Below, in pieces: positions 23,039-35,820 of a stretch of DNA of 64,000 nucleotides. Location: assembly GCA_050084985.1 (NCBI GenBank), contig JBITNC010000001.1, forward strand, positions 124,248,001-124,312,000. Reading direction: 5' to 3'. The notes below the pieces were generated by a model. The model was not told where the DNA came from. It did no database searches and saw only the letters and a program-made list of their open reading frames with translations. The position numbers were made by a program, and so were the translations under genes. Source of the stretch: Nageia nagi. Taxonomy: Eukaryota > Pinophyta. Each line of letters starts with the position of its first letter. Positions within the stretch are counted from its first letter, which is position 1.

Positions 23039-23464
23039 AATATCCCTATTTTTTGGGGTGTTTTTCTCATCTCACCTTTGATAAATGGGAACATTAACTT
23101 AGAAGTGTTTTTATCAATATTTTTATAATTTTGCCAAAATGATGTAAATTCCACTTAGAGATTTAATAAAGCTCTAATTATGAAATAAATGGCCCTTTTA
23201 TTTATTTATTTTTATTTTTCAAAATTCTAATTAATTATGTATTTATGATACCAAAGAAATTATAATTGTAAATGCAATATTAGTCTCATTAAATGAAGCA
23301 TTACATATTTTAGCCTTGATGATTGTAATATTAGCATTAAATGTATCTCTAGTCATTGGTATTCCTCTCTTCAAGATAGAGCATAAACCTAGGTGATTGT
23401 ACTGAGTACAAGGATATTTGTAGCTCCAAGGATAAACCTAACACTTTGAATTAAGCAATCATGA
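23036..23464 (+). repeat. Element C 3' LTR, left part
   Basis: TGTAATATCCCTATTTTTTG overlaps the pol stop, as LTRs of many plant chromoviruses do, and TGTAATATCC is a common LTR start. The segment is cut at 23,465 by the LTR of element D. Its right-hand remainder was not identified after D. Confidence 0.55.
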
Positions 23465-26400
23465 TGTAATGACTCTCTCGATCACACTTATTATGAATTG
23501 AATACCTTCAAGAACTTGAATATGATTTAGACTATTTATGTTATGAGGTGACTAATTATGAATGGTTATATAATATTTGTATTGATTTGATGTTGTCTTT
23601 GAGATTATTGTGATATAGTTTACAAGTTGACTCATCATGGGAGTCAGGATGGATATCCTATGGAATCAAAGATGAGTTGGTTATGAGAATGAATTGGTAA
23701 GAGTGAGGAAATCATTGGTGTTGATTTGTCGATAGCCCATAGGGACCTTCATAAATTATATAGCTGCATATCATAATTATTATGCATGATATTATATTCA
23801 TGTGATGTGTATAATATTCATGTATGCACTAACAAAAATTTACCTTGCAATATAGAAAATCATTGCAGGAAAATATGTGTGCTAAAAATTTTATGTGCAT
23901 GCTTGAATTGCTTTAAAAAATGTAATTGACTATTTTTGAAAGTTAGAAGGAATATTCCAAATATTGAAATTAAAAATTTCACCAAAGAATTTAGTTTTTA
24001 AAAATAATAAATCCTATGGTTAGGTGAAAATAAAATTTAGGGATGAGGACTATTTTGGTAGTTGAAAGGCTATTTTGGTATTTTGCAAAAATAATGAAAT
24101 CAATATCTCCATACATTTTGGTATTTTATGTTAGGTGTATAAATAATTGATTAATCTTTTTCCATACATTTTAGTGCCTAATATGAGGTATGCAAGATAC
24201 TTTGTAGGACATGGGACTAAAATCCTACCACAAAATAATAAACCCCCTATCCCTCATGAACAAAAATGATGAGGTAGACAAATGTTTATATTTTTGGATG
24301 GACTATACCAACCTTTGGTTATAACTACCTAGGAGAGCCCTTAAAAAAGATAGCATTCATACACTCCTCCTCTCTTTCCAAATCTTGTTCTAGGGATCCA
24401 TGAAGGAAGGAATTTCTTTCTCTTCTCATTTGTCCAGATGCTTGTCTAACATCTTAGCCACTAATGTTAAAATGCTTATCCTAAACTTTGAATTTTATTT
24501 GATAAATTTTAAGTGTATTTGAAGAATTGATTGCTTAGTTTGTGATAATAATAATAGGGTTCTTTATTATTATTAACCTTATGTTAATTTGTACTATGTG
24601 AAATATATAATATTTGTATTTATTACAAACATTTGCATGTGAATGTATTGTATATTTTATCCATACTAAAGAAAAGAATGAACAAATTAATTTAAAAAAA
24701 TTAAGGTCTTGTAAGAAGTTATAACCACGAGAGCCAAATCTCACATGCCCCTTGGGAAAATACACTTTGTTCAATGTGCTAATACCCACTTTATACCTCA
24801 TTGATTCAGCTTGAACCAAAATCACATTGTATGCTGCTTGACATATTGTACCATTCGTGGCTAAGTGACCTAACGTAGGCATCCTTTGCCAGAACATAGA
24901 GCGATAAGTTCCAGACCGTACGGATAATATGCAGGAATTCTAGATGCCTCTTTATATCGTTTCTTATTTTAGACATAGAAAATCATATAGTTGGAGCTTT
25001 GTAGAGATGCAGAAGCCAACCCTTTCTCTGAGAAAACTAGTCTCACAGAGATGTCTTAGAGCTATTTAGATGCCTTTCCATGTTTAGCCCCTTCCCCTTT
25101 TGAATAAAAACTTGCATCGACCTTGCTGGGAAGACCATGAGGTTTGGAATTATCTCCTTGTATTTACTGAGACCCTTCTCATGCTATTTATAACATCACT
25201 TCAAGCTACATATTGTTCACAGGCTTGAATTAGGAGAAAGGCACCAGGTAACTATGAGAAAATTTCTATTTAAAAATGTATGAAACAATTCTAGGTTGCA
25301 TTATATGAAAATACCCATTTACTTTGAATACTACATCTCTAATAGGGCCCCACTAAACATGCGACAGGCCATGAAAAGATTTTAGGTACTATGCGTAGTT
25401 CTAAGGAAGGACGCCATTTTTCTCAACTAAAGAATGTGATAATACGTCCCCTTGTAAGCCGCTCCTACAGGTTGGATGAGAGTATGCGATATTTTACTAT
25501 GCAGTTCCTTTCCTAATGAATGGGATCTCAAATACTCACACTTGGTGTTGAATCAGAATCCTCGGACAAGATGAGGAAGGGAATCATCCTCGGTAAAGAT
25601 TGAGCCCTTCTCGTTTTCCCGACGTGTCGCTCTGCACAAATACGTGTCACTCTGACATTTATTTTTCTATACAAAGCTCTTAGGTAATCATTTAAATAAT
25701 TCCCTACCTTTCTATAATTGGATTAGTTAAATAAAAGGCTTGCAATAAGGTTTAGTGTAATAAATTTAATTGGATTGGATTAAACAATTGAAACCTTATT
25801 AAATTATTTTTTTATAAATTAAAATGATGAATTTATGATGAATAATAATAAAACATGGTTTGCAGATCTTATAAAGAATTAATAGATTTTTGGGTAAATG
25901 AAATTTAACTTTATTTTGAAGAACGATGATATTCAATTGATTAGTAGTACTATTTGGAGGGGAAATCATGTTAATTTGAAGATGAACCTTACGGAATATT
26001 GATATTTTAATTGATTAAATAGTATTATTTTAAAGAAAACTTGATGCATATGAAATTACTAGATGATATAACTAAGTTGAAACTTTACCTTATGACCAAG
26101 GAAGGGAAGTAGTTCTAGTAAGAACATAAAACTTCTTGAAGTCAAGGAATGGGGTATTAATTGTGAATTGTTGACTAATTTTATGTAAAGGAATAAATTG
26201 TGATCCATCTAGGGTAGGATGCATTTTGGTCATAAAAGAATTATCATGATCCTCAAATACTCTAAAACCTCTCTCACTACCTATATCTAATGAATCTATG
26301 TGCTTAAGGAGGAACATGGAAGGTGATGATGGCAAGAACCTACATCAAGAAGATGAATATGTAATGAATACCTTCTATGATAAATCTCTACAAATCTATA

Positions 26401-28424
26401 ATTTAAACTCCTTATGATGATTGTATGGGGAGCCTATATGTAATTAAATGTCTCATACACTATGATGTACAAATTAGGATTAACCTAGTTCTTGATAGAT
26501 TTCTATCATCATGAAATACATTAGAGTATGAAATGATGCAATTACCCATTGATGCATATTCATTTACAAAATAATTGTAAGAAAGTATTAAATTAGGTAT
26601 CAATGAAGATAACCTAGTATCCATATGTAATTCGTTCGTGATAATCCAAGATCTAAGTTTGATTTGTTTCACCCTATGTTATACTCTTAAATGTATCTAA
26701 ATAGTTTGTGAGATGATTTTTTTGGGAGTTAAATAAACAATGGAACAAGAACCCTAATATGCTCACATGAAGATAGTTATTTGATAACAAAAAGTAAATA
26801 TTACACTCCCTAACCTAATATGATTACACTAGAATATGGAACCTTATTGTTACATATGGATAGTATGATATTAAAAAGGAAACTCCCTTTTGATATTCAA
26901 TAAAGGGTATGAGAATAGAAAATAATTAAGGTATCATAATGATAATTAATCACTAAAGAATTGATGGTGTTATATTTGAGAAATTATAGATGCATGAAAA
27001 GATAAATTGACAAGTCATAAGTTAATTTGAAATAATAGAATAAAAATGTCTTAATACTTAGCTTAAGATTAAATAAAATATTAAGGTTTTAGATGATATT
27101 TCAAGAAAACCTAACCAAGGTGCTAAAACCATAGAAGGATATTAGAGGGTAATGGAAACCTATAACCAAGATTATAAGTTGATCAAAGGATTTGAGGAGA
27201 ATATAAAAAAATATTTAAAAAAATTTGATAAGAAATTATGGAGTGGATAATGATAGGGATAGTTACTTGGAAAGATAACTTAGCAAATCCTTTATTGTCA
27301 TAAGTTTGCTAAATGATATACAAAATATATTCCCTTGAGTATGTTACTCTAGATCACACTCCCTTCTTAGAAGTAGTTGCATTTAATGATATCTCAAGGC
27401 TTGTTATTCTATTCTGACATATGATGTACTTTTAAAGTAACATTCTTTATATTGCATCATGCATATGGGATAATTATAGTAAAGTACTATTCAATATTCT
27501 TGGTGACTTCATGAACAAGATTGATTGAAACTTCTTATGTACCTTTGATAAATTTACTATTTTTGTTTATTAAACATTGTTGTTAGTGGTAAAAGTGATT
27601 TGTTTGCATTTAATTAGATTATAATAATATCCTACCACTTGATTTAGGCATGAAACCTAGGAAACCTAATAATTGTTCTAGAATCAATTATTTCTAGGGA
27701 TGTTAGAGTGGGGATAGTTTTCTTTATAATCTTGATCAAAAATTTATTAGATTATACAAAACCATCAAGGGTATTATTCTAATACCCATGATTCCCCAAG
27801 ATATGGGCATAGGGATGTAAAACTTCATGGTGAGCGTAGCTAATAGATATGGGCAGGCTAATATCTCATATCCTTCATAGTTCATCAGATGAGGATAGCA
27901 TTTAATAAAATTATAGTTACAAGGTCAAGGTAACTAGTAGTCATACTACTAGCAGTTTAACAAATAGGAGTATGAAGACTATTCCATAGGTTATGATGCC
28001 TAGCCAATTCATATGGAGGATTGCTTAGTAAAATCTATTTGTACCTATGAATCAAAGGGTACCATCAAAAAACATGCATAACCTTATGGATGAGCATTAT
28101 CTTAGGTGATATGGGTCCTAAGTAGGAAACCACCACATCATGACTAAAATATTTGTTGCACAATTTGTGAATAGAAATGGTGAGGTAATCTATTGGTATC
28201 TTCCAACAAGGTGAGCATTAAGAAGTGAAAACCAAAAGGATTTTGATCAGGGTTGGTTAATTGAGATTAGTAATTTTTTTCCATGTGGATATTGACTAGT
28301 TAAAAGTGTTAATATGCTCATGTGGATCACCTTTTCCATTCCTAGACCTTTTGAGTGTTTAATTTAAATAAGAAAAATAGATCTAAATTTTTAGGGTTTT
28401 GTTAAGTCAAGAATAGGTGAAACA
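23465..28424 (+). repeat. Element D 5' LTR (~5 kb)
   Basis: It matches the 3' LTR from 23,465 to about 26,060 along its whole length, for example GATTTAGACTATTTATGTTA, AAAGATGAGTTGGTTATG and TAATTGATTAAATAGTA. A central stretch (about 26,080-28,335) is missing from the 3' copy; the last ~85 bases match 54,802-54,879. This copy keeps more CpGs than the 3' copy (for example CCCGACGTGTCGCTCTGC near 25,619). Confidence 0.85.
26080..28335. other. Segment present only in the 5' LTR of element D
   Basis: About 2.25 kb of AT-rich DNA with no recognised gene. In the 3' LTR the matching place is occupied by the insertion of element E. Either this is an insertion into the 5' LTR, or the 3' LTR lost it around the time E arrived. 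No clear inverted ends or target duplication were seen. Confidence 0.6.
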
Positions 28425-28429
28425 TTAAT

Positions 28430-28441
28430 TGGTATCAAAGC
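28430..28441 (+). other. Primer-binding site, element D
   Basis: TGGTATCAAAGC, five bases after the LTR-ending ACA, matches the initiator-Met tRNA type site (TGGTATCAGAGC) with one change. Confidence 0.85.
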
Positions 28442-28525
28442 ATTGAGTTCAAACTCTTAAGCCTATGGTCCATGCCTCTTTTGTTGTAAGATTTTAAAAA
28501 GTTGAGATGAATATACTTTATCCTA

Positions 28526-29660
28526 ATGAAAATACCATTTGGTCTCCCTACAAATGCTAATGCAAGTGAAAATAGAAAGAATGTTAGGAGTTGAAATGCA
28601 ATAAATAGAATAATGAGGAATACCAATAAAAGGGTACCTACTAATAAAGAAAATGAGAGTTCTACAATTCATTTCAATATGAACATCGAAGGTGAAGAAG
28701 CCTTCAGAAGGCTACAAGAGCATGCAGTAGAAAATAAGAGATTATCAATAATCTACTAAACTAATAGGTTGAACCTCCATAAGAAGAACCCATTATAGAG
28801 CAAGAAAGGCTTATAGGGATAAATGATCAAATCTAGGCAAGGATTGAATAAGAGCTTACTTCAGATCTTAAGAAAGCCTACATTCTAAAGTTTAATGGTA
28901 AGCAAGTGGGAGAGCAAGCTAAAGTATGGTTAGAAGAAGCATATAAATACTTCTTTATGAAGAAATAGTCTTCAAAAATCAAAACTATATGGGCTACTTA
29001 CATTTTTTAGGACATTGCATTGGAATAATGGAATGGTTACAAGATTGAGCATGGGATCTAGTATCTAAAGTGGCTAAACTTTGTTACAACATTCTTCAAA
29101 AGATTCATTCCCCAAATCTATTATGATAGAAATTTTCCAAATATACCATCAAAAATTTGTTAGGTTGCTCAAATATATTCCTAAAGACAAGAATCATTTG
29201 AAGGTTCAGAGGTTTCTTGTTGGGCTAGACACTAAGATCAAGATGATGGTGAATGTATTATGCCCCAAAATGATTAAAGAAGCATATAAATTTGCAAGGA
29301 GAGAAGAGGGAAATTTGGGCATGAAGAAAACCTTTGTAAACTATAATCTTTTGGATGAAAAAGATAAGGAAATCTATTGAAAGAGTTAAGGTGTATAACT
29401 TCAAGCTCAATAGCCAAGCAATAAGAAGATAATGGATAATAATCATGATCATAAATATGGAAATCCACCCAAGTTTCAAAAAAGGCCACTTGGAAACAAA
29501 AATAACAAGAATTTTTAGAGAAAAAATTAGCAATTTCATAAACAAAACTATAACCCTAGGAATGGAAGCCAAGGTTCCAAGAACCATAGCCAAGGATTTT
29601 TAGATAAAAGGGTTAATTAGAGTATAACCAAGGATAAGTTTTTATAATAAAAAAGGATGA
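28526..29660 (+). pseudogene. gag: Element D gag, broken
   Basis: A candidate start ATG is at 28,526 (MKIPFGLPTNANASENRKN). The capsid core begins about 28,880: FNGKQVGEQAKVWLEEAYKY, then KTIWATYIF, DIALE, KIEHGI, TFFKRFIP and, from 29,130, IYHQKFVRLLKYIPKDKNHL with VQRFLVGLDTKIKMMVNVL. This is the Ty3 Retrotrans_gag pattern. A Lys/Asn-rich tail leads to the zinc knuckle. It is broken by TAG/TAA stops at expected Gln or Trp positions and at least one frameshift near 29,050-29,100. Confidence 0.75.
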
Positions 29661-30300
29661 TAAATATGGATGTTGGAATTGCAGTGGAGCTCAGTATGAA
29701 AATTAGTGTCCTTTAAAGGTAGATAAACCCATGGAGCACCATATTTTTGCAACTACCAGATCAACACAGACTAGAGGAAAAGTCACTCCTCATCAAAGTA
29801 TTTGTAAATTTTCTAATAAATCTTTTCTAGTTTTGATAGATTATGGTGCTATAAATAGTTTTGTTTCAAATTCCTTAGTTAAATACATGTCTAAGGTACC
29901 AAAGTTTTTAACAAATGGATGGCAAGTAGAGTTTAACTCTATACATAACTACCCTATTTGATATTATTTTAAGGATGTTGAAATAGAATTACCCAAGGGA
30001 TCTACCATTTGGGATTTATATTTAGTTCCCTTAGCCTCTTATGACATTGTTTTGGGTATGGATTGGTTAGTGGCTCACAAAGCCTTAATTGAATTTCAAG
30101 AAACATGGGTAGAATACATTGATGAGTCTCAAACCTGATATAGGTTCTATAATGATCAAGGACCTTTTGAGCCTTATTTGATCATAGCCATACAAGTTAA
30201 AAGAAGTATAAGAAAAAGGGATATGATATATGCATTCAAGGTTAAAGAGGTTGAATAAAATGATAAGGATATAGAGTTACTAAACAAGTATCATTTGTTA
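29661..30300 (+). pseudogene. Element D zinc knuckle and protease, broken
   Basis: The nucleic-acid-binding knuckle CWNCSGAQYEN-stop-CPLK at 29,671-29,712 keeps the three Cys, but the His is Gln. The open piece 29,731-29,961 holds the protease: VLIDYGAINSFVS, where the family has D-T/S-G-A, so the catalytic Asp remains but the neighbouring Thr/Ser is Tyr. Then come LYLVPLASYDIVLGMDWL and HKALIEF, the conserved end of the domain. It is one of the more complete protease copies here, interrupted by a stop at 29,961. Confidence 0.8.
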
Positions 30301-31250
30301 CAAGAATACAAAAATGTATTCCCTAATAACCTACCAAGATTGCCCCAAAAATGAGAATTTGACTTCTTGATAGACCTAGTACTTAGAGAAAAGCCTAATT
30401 CTATAACTCCATATAGAATTAATGCTATTAATGTGCAAGAAATAAAAGTATAATTGCAATATCTCTTACAAAAAGGTTGATAAAACCTATTGTATCACTA
30501 TGGGGTACTCTAATGTTATTTGTAAAGAAAAAAGATAGTACCCTAAGGTTGTGCATCAATTCTAGGATGCTAAATAAAGTTACCATCAAAACTAGGTATC
30601 CACTACCTATGATTGATGATTTATTTAATCATCTTAAGGATGATGCTATCTTCTCAAATATAGATTAAAGATTGGGATACATCCAATTGAGGATATAGAG
30701 TTTAGATACTTATAAAACATCTTTCAAAAATAAGTATGGGCATTATGAGTTTGTAGTACTACCTTTTGGGTTAATTAATGCTTTTGTAACTTTCATGAAT
30801 TTGATGAATAATGTGTATCAAGATTATCTTTATAAGTTTGTGTTGGTATTTCTTGATGACATCCTCATATGTTCAATAAATAAGGAGGAGAATAACCATC
30901 ATTTGAGAATGGATTTAAAAGTATTAAGAAAAAAATAGTTGTGGAAAATTATCAAAATGTGAATTTTATGTTTTAGAAATTTAGTATCTAGGCCATATCA
31001 TCTCTACAAATGGAATCTCATTGGATTCTAAGAATGTGAAAGCAATAATGAGTTGGCCTATACCAAAAAATATGATTACAGTATAATTTTTATTGGACTA
31101 GCTAGATATTATTGAATATTCATCTAGGACTTCTCAAAAATAGCCAATCCCATCACGAGCCTTTAGAAAAAAATAAAGTCTTCAAGTGGATAGCAAAAGG
31201 TGAAAAACCTTTTGCCATATTTAAGGAAAGGCTTACCATAGCACCTTTTA
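30301..31250 (+). pseudogene. pol: Element D reverse transcriptase, broken
   Basis: Blocks in order: [88 protein letters not shown] (catalytic Asp present), YIQLRI, YEFVVLPFGLINAFVTFMNL, and VFLDDILICS near 30,846-30,875 with both catalytic Asp. Stops replace conserved residues, such as FSNID-stop-RLGY, where the family has L-R. The thumb (HIISTNGISLDSKNVKA) is frameshifted. Confidence 0.85.
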
Positions 31251-31610
31251 CCACCATCCCTAATTCACATGGTGATTTTTCAATATGCCCCTATGCTTCA
31301 CTAGAAGGTTTGGGTGGTGTGTTATCATAAAATGAAGAACTTGTGGCATATGAATCCAAAAAATTGAGAACTCATGAGATGAATTATACAACTCATGATC
31401 TTGAGTTGATAGTCATAGTCCATGCACTTAATATGTGGAGATTATATCTTTTAGGAAATCCCTTCAAACTTGGTATAGATAATCAAAGTTTTAAGTATTT
31501 ATTCACTCAGCTAGATTTAAATGCCAGACAAAGGTCATGGATGAAGTTCTTAGTTGAGTATGAATTTGGCATTGAATAATTTAAAGGGAAAGAGAATAAG
31601 ATGATATATG
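31251..31610 (+). pseudogene. Element D RNase H, broken
   Basis: The open pieces at 31,112-31,330 and 31,343-31,579 carry FSICPYASLEGLGGVLS, where the family has D-A-S, so the first Asp is Tyr. VAYESKKLRTHEMNYTTHDL, with the Glu in HDLELIVIVHALNMW, and LGIDNQSFKYLFTQLDLNAR keep the other acidic positions. One TAA lies between the pieces. MKFLVEYEFGIE marks the C-terminal end. Confidence 0.85.
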
Positions 31611-32850
31611 ACCTAAGTCATAAAAAACATGTTAATTCCATGATAAGAATTCAATTTTATTTGTTTGATCAAGTGAAAGTTTTACAGCAAGAAGATCCAT
31701 ATTGTAAATCTATTTGAGAATTGATAGGGAACAATACCACATCATCCTAAGAATTTGTTGAAAATGAGGGGGTTATTTATTTTAAGGATAGATTGATCAT
31801 CCCAAAAAAGGGTGATTTAAGGAATTTGATCATGCAAGAATCCCATCATCCTCCTTATGCAGCACACCCTAGAGGTAAGAAAATGAAAGAGGATTTGAAA
31901 TAAAATTTTTATTAGGATGGTATGAGAAGAGATAGTAAATTTTTTGGGTCAATATCTTGAATGTCAAAAGATAAAAGTAGAGTATCAACATTTAATTGGA
32001 TATCTATATTCACACGATATCCCCATGTAAAAATATCAAGTAATTTCAATGGATTTCATTATTAGTTTTCTAAAAACTAGGTTCCATCATGATTTAATTT
32101 TGGTAGTGGTTGATAGATTAACCAAGGTAGCACATTTTATACCTAGAAATACCATTGATGATATCCCCAGTTTGGAAAATAAGTTTTCCATGAAATCTTT
32201 AAATTGCATGGATTTCTAAAGGTGATCATCTCAAATAGGGATTCAAAGTTCACCTCCATCTTTTGGAAATCATTACACAAGGCATTGGGAATAAAGTTAA
32301 ATATGAGTTTAGAATATCATCTAGAGATAAATGGATAGACTGAATGTGTGAATACATTTCTTGAGTATATGCTCAAAATATATTGAATGAAATAAAATAC
32401 TAAATGGTAGGAATACCTCTATTTAGTTGAATTTGCCTATTATATTGGATACCATTCAACTTTGGGAATGGCCCCCTTTGAATATCTTTATGGAAGAAAC
32501 TTTTTTATCTTGGACCAATTTTGAGGATCAGGTAATGATCCAACCTAAAATGTTAAAGCAAATGGAGGACTAACTTAATTCCATATAATAGAATCTCAAG
32601 GATGATGCCAATCATCAAAAGAGTTATGCTTACCTTAAGAGAAGTCATCAAGAATTTATTGTGGAAGATAAAGTATTATTACACATTTGACCCATGAAAA
32701 GTGCCATAAAGTATACCAAATTGAATCCATAGTTTTTTGGTCCTTTTTAAATAGTTGAGAAGAAGAGTCTAGCTACCTACAAACTTTCCTTGCCATCAAG
32801 TTTATCAAAAATGCATGATGTCTTTCATGTCTCATTGTTGATAAAGTATG
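31611..32850 (+). pseudogene. Element D integrase core, broken
   Basis: Zinc-binding residues are seen in ESHHPPYAAHP and, after a frameshift, CLECQKIKVEYQH. Core blocks: ISMDFIISFLKTRFHHDLI (first Asp present), VVDRLTKVAHFIPRNT, then NRDSKF (second Asp retained within ISNRDSKFTS, first of the pair changed), and TECVN near 32,340 holding the Glu. MAPFEYLYG and VEDKVLLH mark the C-terminal region, then LPSSLSKMHDVFHVSLL. Numerous frameshifts and stops make it non-functional. Confidence 0.8.
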
Positions 32851-33075
32851 TTACTAACTCTTCTCATATGTTGCATTTTTTTTACTTGCATATGTCAGAC
32901 CCTCAAGCTATTGAACTTTTCCCTATTAAAATCCTAGGTTTTAGGATTAAGAAATTAATAAGTTAGGAGATTAATGAGTGTTTAGTCTAGTGAGATAAGT
33001 ACTTTGAATCTTTTTCCACTTGGGAAGATGAATCTATAATGAGAAGATAATTTCCTTTTTTCTTTGAATGATTAT
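32851..33075 (+). pseudogene. Element D C-terminal chromodomain
   Basis: Frame blocks DPQAIELFPIKILGFRIKKL, INECLV, two stops where the family has Q/K-W, DKYFESFSTWEDESIMRR and FPFFFE match a chromoviral chromodomain (I-L-x-x-R-x-x-x-L-R...V-x-W...T-W-E-D-E). The domain would bind methylated histone tails and bias integration into heterochromatin. It ends about 75 bases before the 3' LTR. Confidence 0.8.
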
Positions 33076-33135
33076 GTAAAACTTTATTACAACTCTATTA
33101 TTTATATTTAAGAACATAGGCAAATGTATTCCTTT

Positions 33136-33149
33136 TAAGGGAGGTAGTA
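33136..33149 (+). other. Polypurine tract, element D
   Basis: TAAGGGAGGTAGTA directly precedes the 3' LTR start TGTAATGAC. It is purine-rich and correctly placed for plus-strand priming. Confidence 0.7.
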
Positions 33150-35820
33150 TGTAATGACCTAATCGATTGCACTTATTATGACCCAAATACATTTCAAAAT
33201 TTGAATATGATTTAGACTATTTATGTTATGAGATGACTAATTATGAATGTTATGTACCATATTTGTTTGATTTGATATTGGGTTTGATATTATTATTACA
33301 TAGGTTATAGGTTGACTCAAGATATGAGTTAGAATGGATACCCCAGGGAACCAAAGATGAGTTGGTTATGGGAACAAATTGGTAAGAGATGATTGGCATT
33401 GTTTCACTGATATCCCATAGGGATATTCATAAATCATATAGTTACATATCATAATTATTATGCATGATATTTGATCCCTATGATGTGTATAATGTCTATG
33501 AATGCACTAACAAAAATTTACCTTGCACGATGAGCAATCTCCATAGGTAAACATGTATGCTAAAAAATTGATATGCATGCTTGAATTCCTTTAAAAAAAA
33601 GTTAATTGACTATTTTTGAAAGTTGGAAGGAATATTTCAAATATTTAAATTCGAATTTTCACCATAGAATATTAGTTTTTACAAATAATAAATCCTAGGG
33701 TTATGTGAAGATAAAATTTAGGGATGAGGACTATTTTTGGTATTTTGTGGTAGTTGAAAGGCTATTTTGGTATTTTGCAAAAATAATGAAGGGAATATCT
33801 CCATACATTTTGATATTTTACATTAGGTGTGTAAATAATTGATAAACCTTTTTCATACATTTTGGTGCCTAATATGAGGTGTGCAAAATACTTTGTAGCA
33901 TATGGGAATTACAAACAAAATTATCAAAATCCTACCATAAAATAATAAACCCACTACCCCTCATGTAAAAAATGATGAGATATACAAATAGTTATATTTT
34001 TGGATGGACTATACCAACCTTTGGTTATAAATACCTAGGAGAACCCTTAGAAAAAGATATCATTCATACACTCTTTTCTTTTTAAATCTTGGTCTAGGGA
34101 CTTGTGAAGGAAGTAATATCTCTCTTCTCATTTTTCCAGATGCTTTTCTAATATTTTAGTCATTGGTGTTAAAATGCTTAGCCTAAACTTTGAATTTTAT
34201 TTGTTAATTTTTAAGTGTATTTGATGAATTGGTTGCTTAGTTTGTGATAATAATAATAAGATTATTTATTATTATTGAACTTATATTAATTTTTACTATG
34301 TAAAATATATGGTATTTATATTTATTACAAACATTTGCATGTGAATATGTTGTATATTTTTTCCATACTAGAGAAAAGAATGGAAAAATTAATTTAAAAA
34401 AAATGTAGTCTTGTAGGAGGTTATAGCAATGAGAGCCAAATCTGAAATGTCCCTTGGAAAAAAAACTTTATACCCACCTTATACCTCATTGATTCATCTC
34501 AAACCAAAATCACATTATATGCTTGTTGAAATATTGTACCATTCGTGGCTAAGTGATCTAATGTAGTCATCCTTTGCTATGATGTAGAGCAATAAGTTTT
34601 AGACTCTGTGAGTACTATGTGGGAATTTTAGATGCATCTTTATGTCATTTCTTATTTCAAAGATAGAAATATATATAACTAGAGCTTCGTAGAGATGTAG
34701 TAGCCAACCCCTTATCTGAGAAAACTAGTTTCATAGACATGTATTAGAGATATTTATACACCTTTCCATGTTTCTCCCCTTCCCCTTTTAAATGAAAACT
34801 TGTGTTGACCTTGCTGGGAAGACCATGAGGTTTGGTTTTGTCTCCTTAGCTTTACTAAAAGCCTTCTCAAGCTATTTATAATATCACTTCAAGCTATGTA
34901 TTGTTCATAATATTGAATTAGTCAAAAGGCACCTGGTAACTATGAGGAAATATCTATTTAAAAGTATCTAAGACAAATATGGGTCACATTATACAAAACT
35001 ACCCATTTACTTTGAAGACTACATCTCTAATAGTGCCCCCCTAAACATGCAATAGGATATGCAAAGAGTTTAAGTACTATGTGTAGTTATAAGGAAGGTT
35101 GTCATTTTTATCAGCTAAAGAATGTGATAATATGTCCCCACATAAGTTACTCTTGTAGGTTAGATGAGAGGATGTGAGGTTTTCTAACTCTTTCCATCAA
35201 AATTTGTTATGCAGTTCCTTTCCCAATGAATGTGATCTCAAATACTCACACTAGGTATTGAATTAGAATCCTCATATGAGAAAAGGAAGGGAACCATCCT
35301 CAATAAAGCTCTAGGTATTCTCATTTTCCCTACATACCACCCTCCATAAATACGTATCACTCTCAAATTTATTTTTCTATACAAAGCTCTTAGGTAATCA
35401 TTTAAATAATTCCCTACCTTTCTATAATTGGGTTAGTTAAATAAAAGGCTTGCAATAAAAGGTTTAATGTAATAAATTTATTTAGATGAGATTAAATAAT
35501 TGAAACATTAGTGAATTATTTGTTTATAAATTTAAATGATGAATTTATGGTTGTAAATACTTTTGGGATGAATAATAATAAAACATGGTTTACTGATCTT
35601 ATAAAGAATTAATAGATTTTTGGATAAATGAAATTTAACTTTATTTTGAAGAATAATCATATTTAATTGATTAGTAGTACTATTTGGAGGAGAAACCATG
35701 TTAATTTGAAGATGAACCTTATGGAATATTGATATTTTAATTGATTAAATAGTACTATTTTGAAGAAAATGTGATGCATGTTAATTATTTAAATAGTATT
35801 ATTTTGAAGAAAACTCTAAT
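33150..35820 (+). repeat. Element D 3' LTR, left part
   Basis: It matches 23,465 to about 26,060 of the 5' LTR. Near the right end a short local duplication (TTAAATAGTATTATTTTGAAG twice, with changes) precedes the insertion of element E. Compared with the 5' copy, many CpGs are TpG or CpA here. Confidence 0.85.
34024..34033 (+). promoter_or_regulatory. TATA-like box in element D LTR
   Basis: TTATAAATAC in the 3' LTR corresponds to the decayed GTTATAACTACC near 24,319 in the 5' LTR. Position about 0.9 kb into the LTR and the conserved flanks suggest the LTR promoter. Confidence 0.4.
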
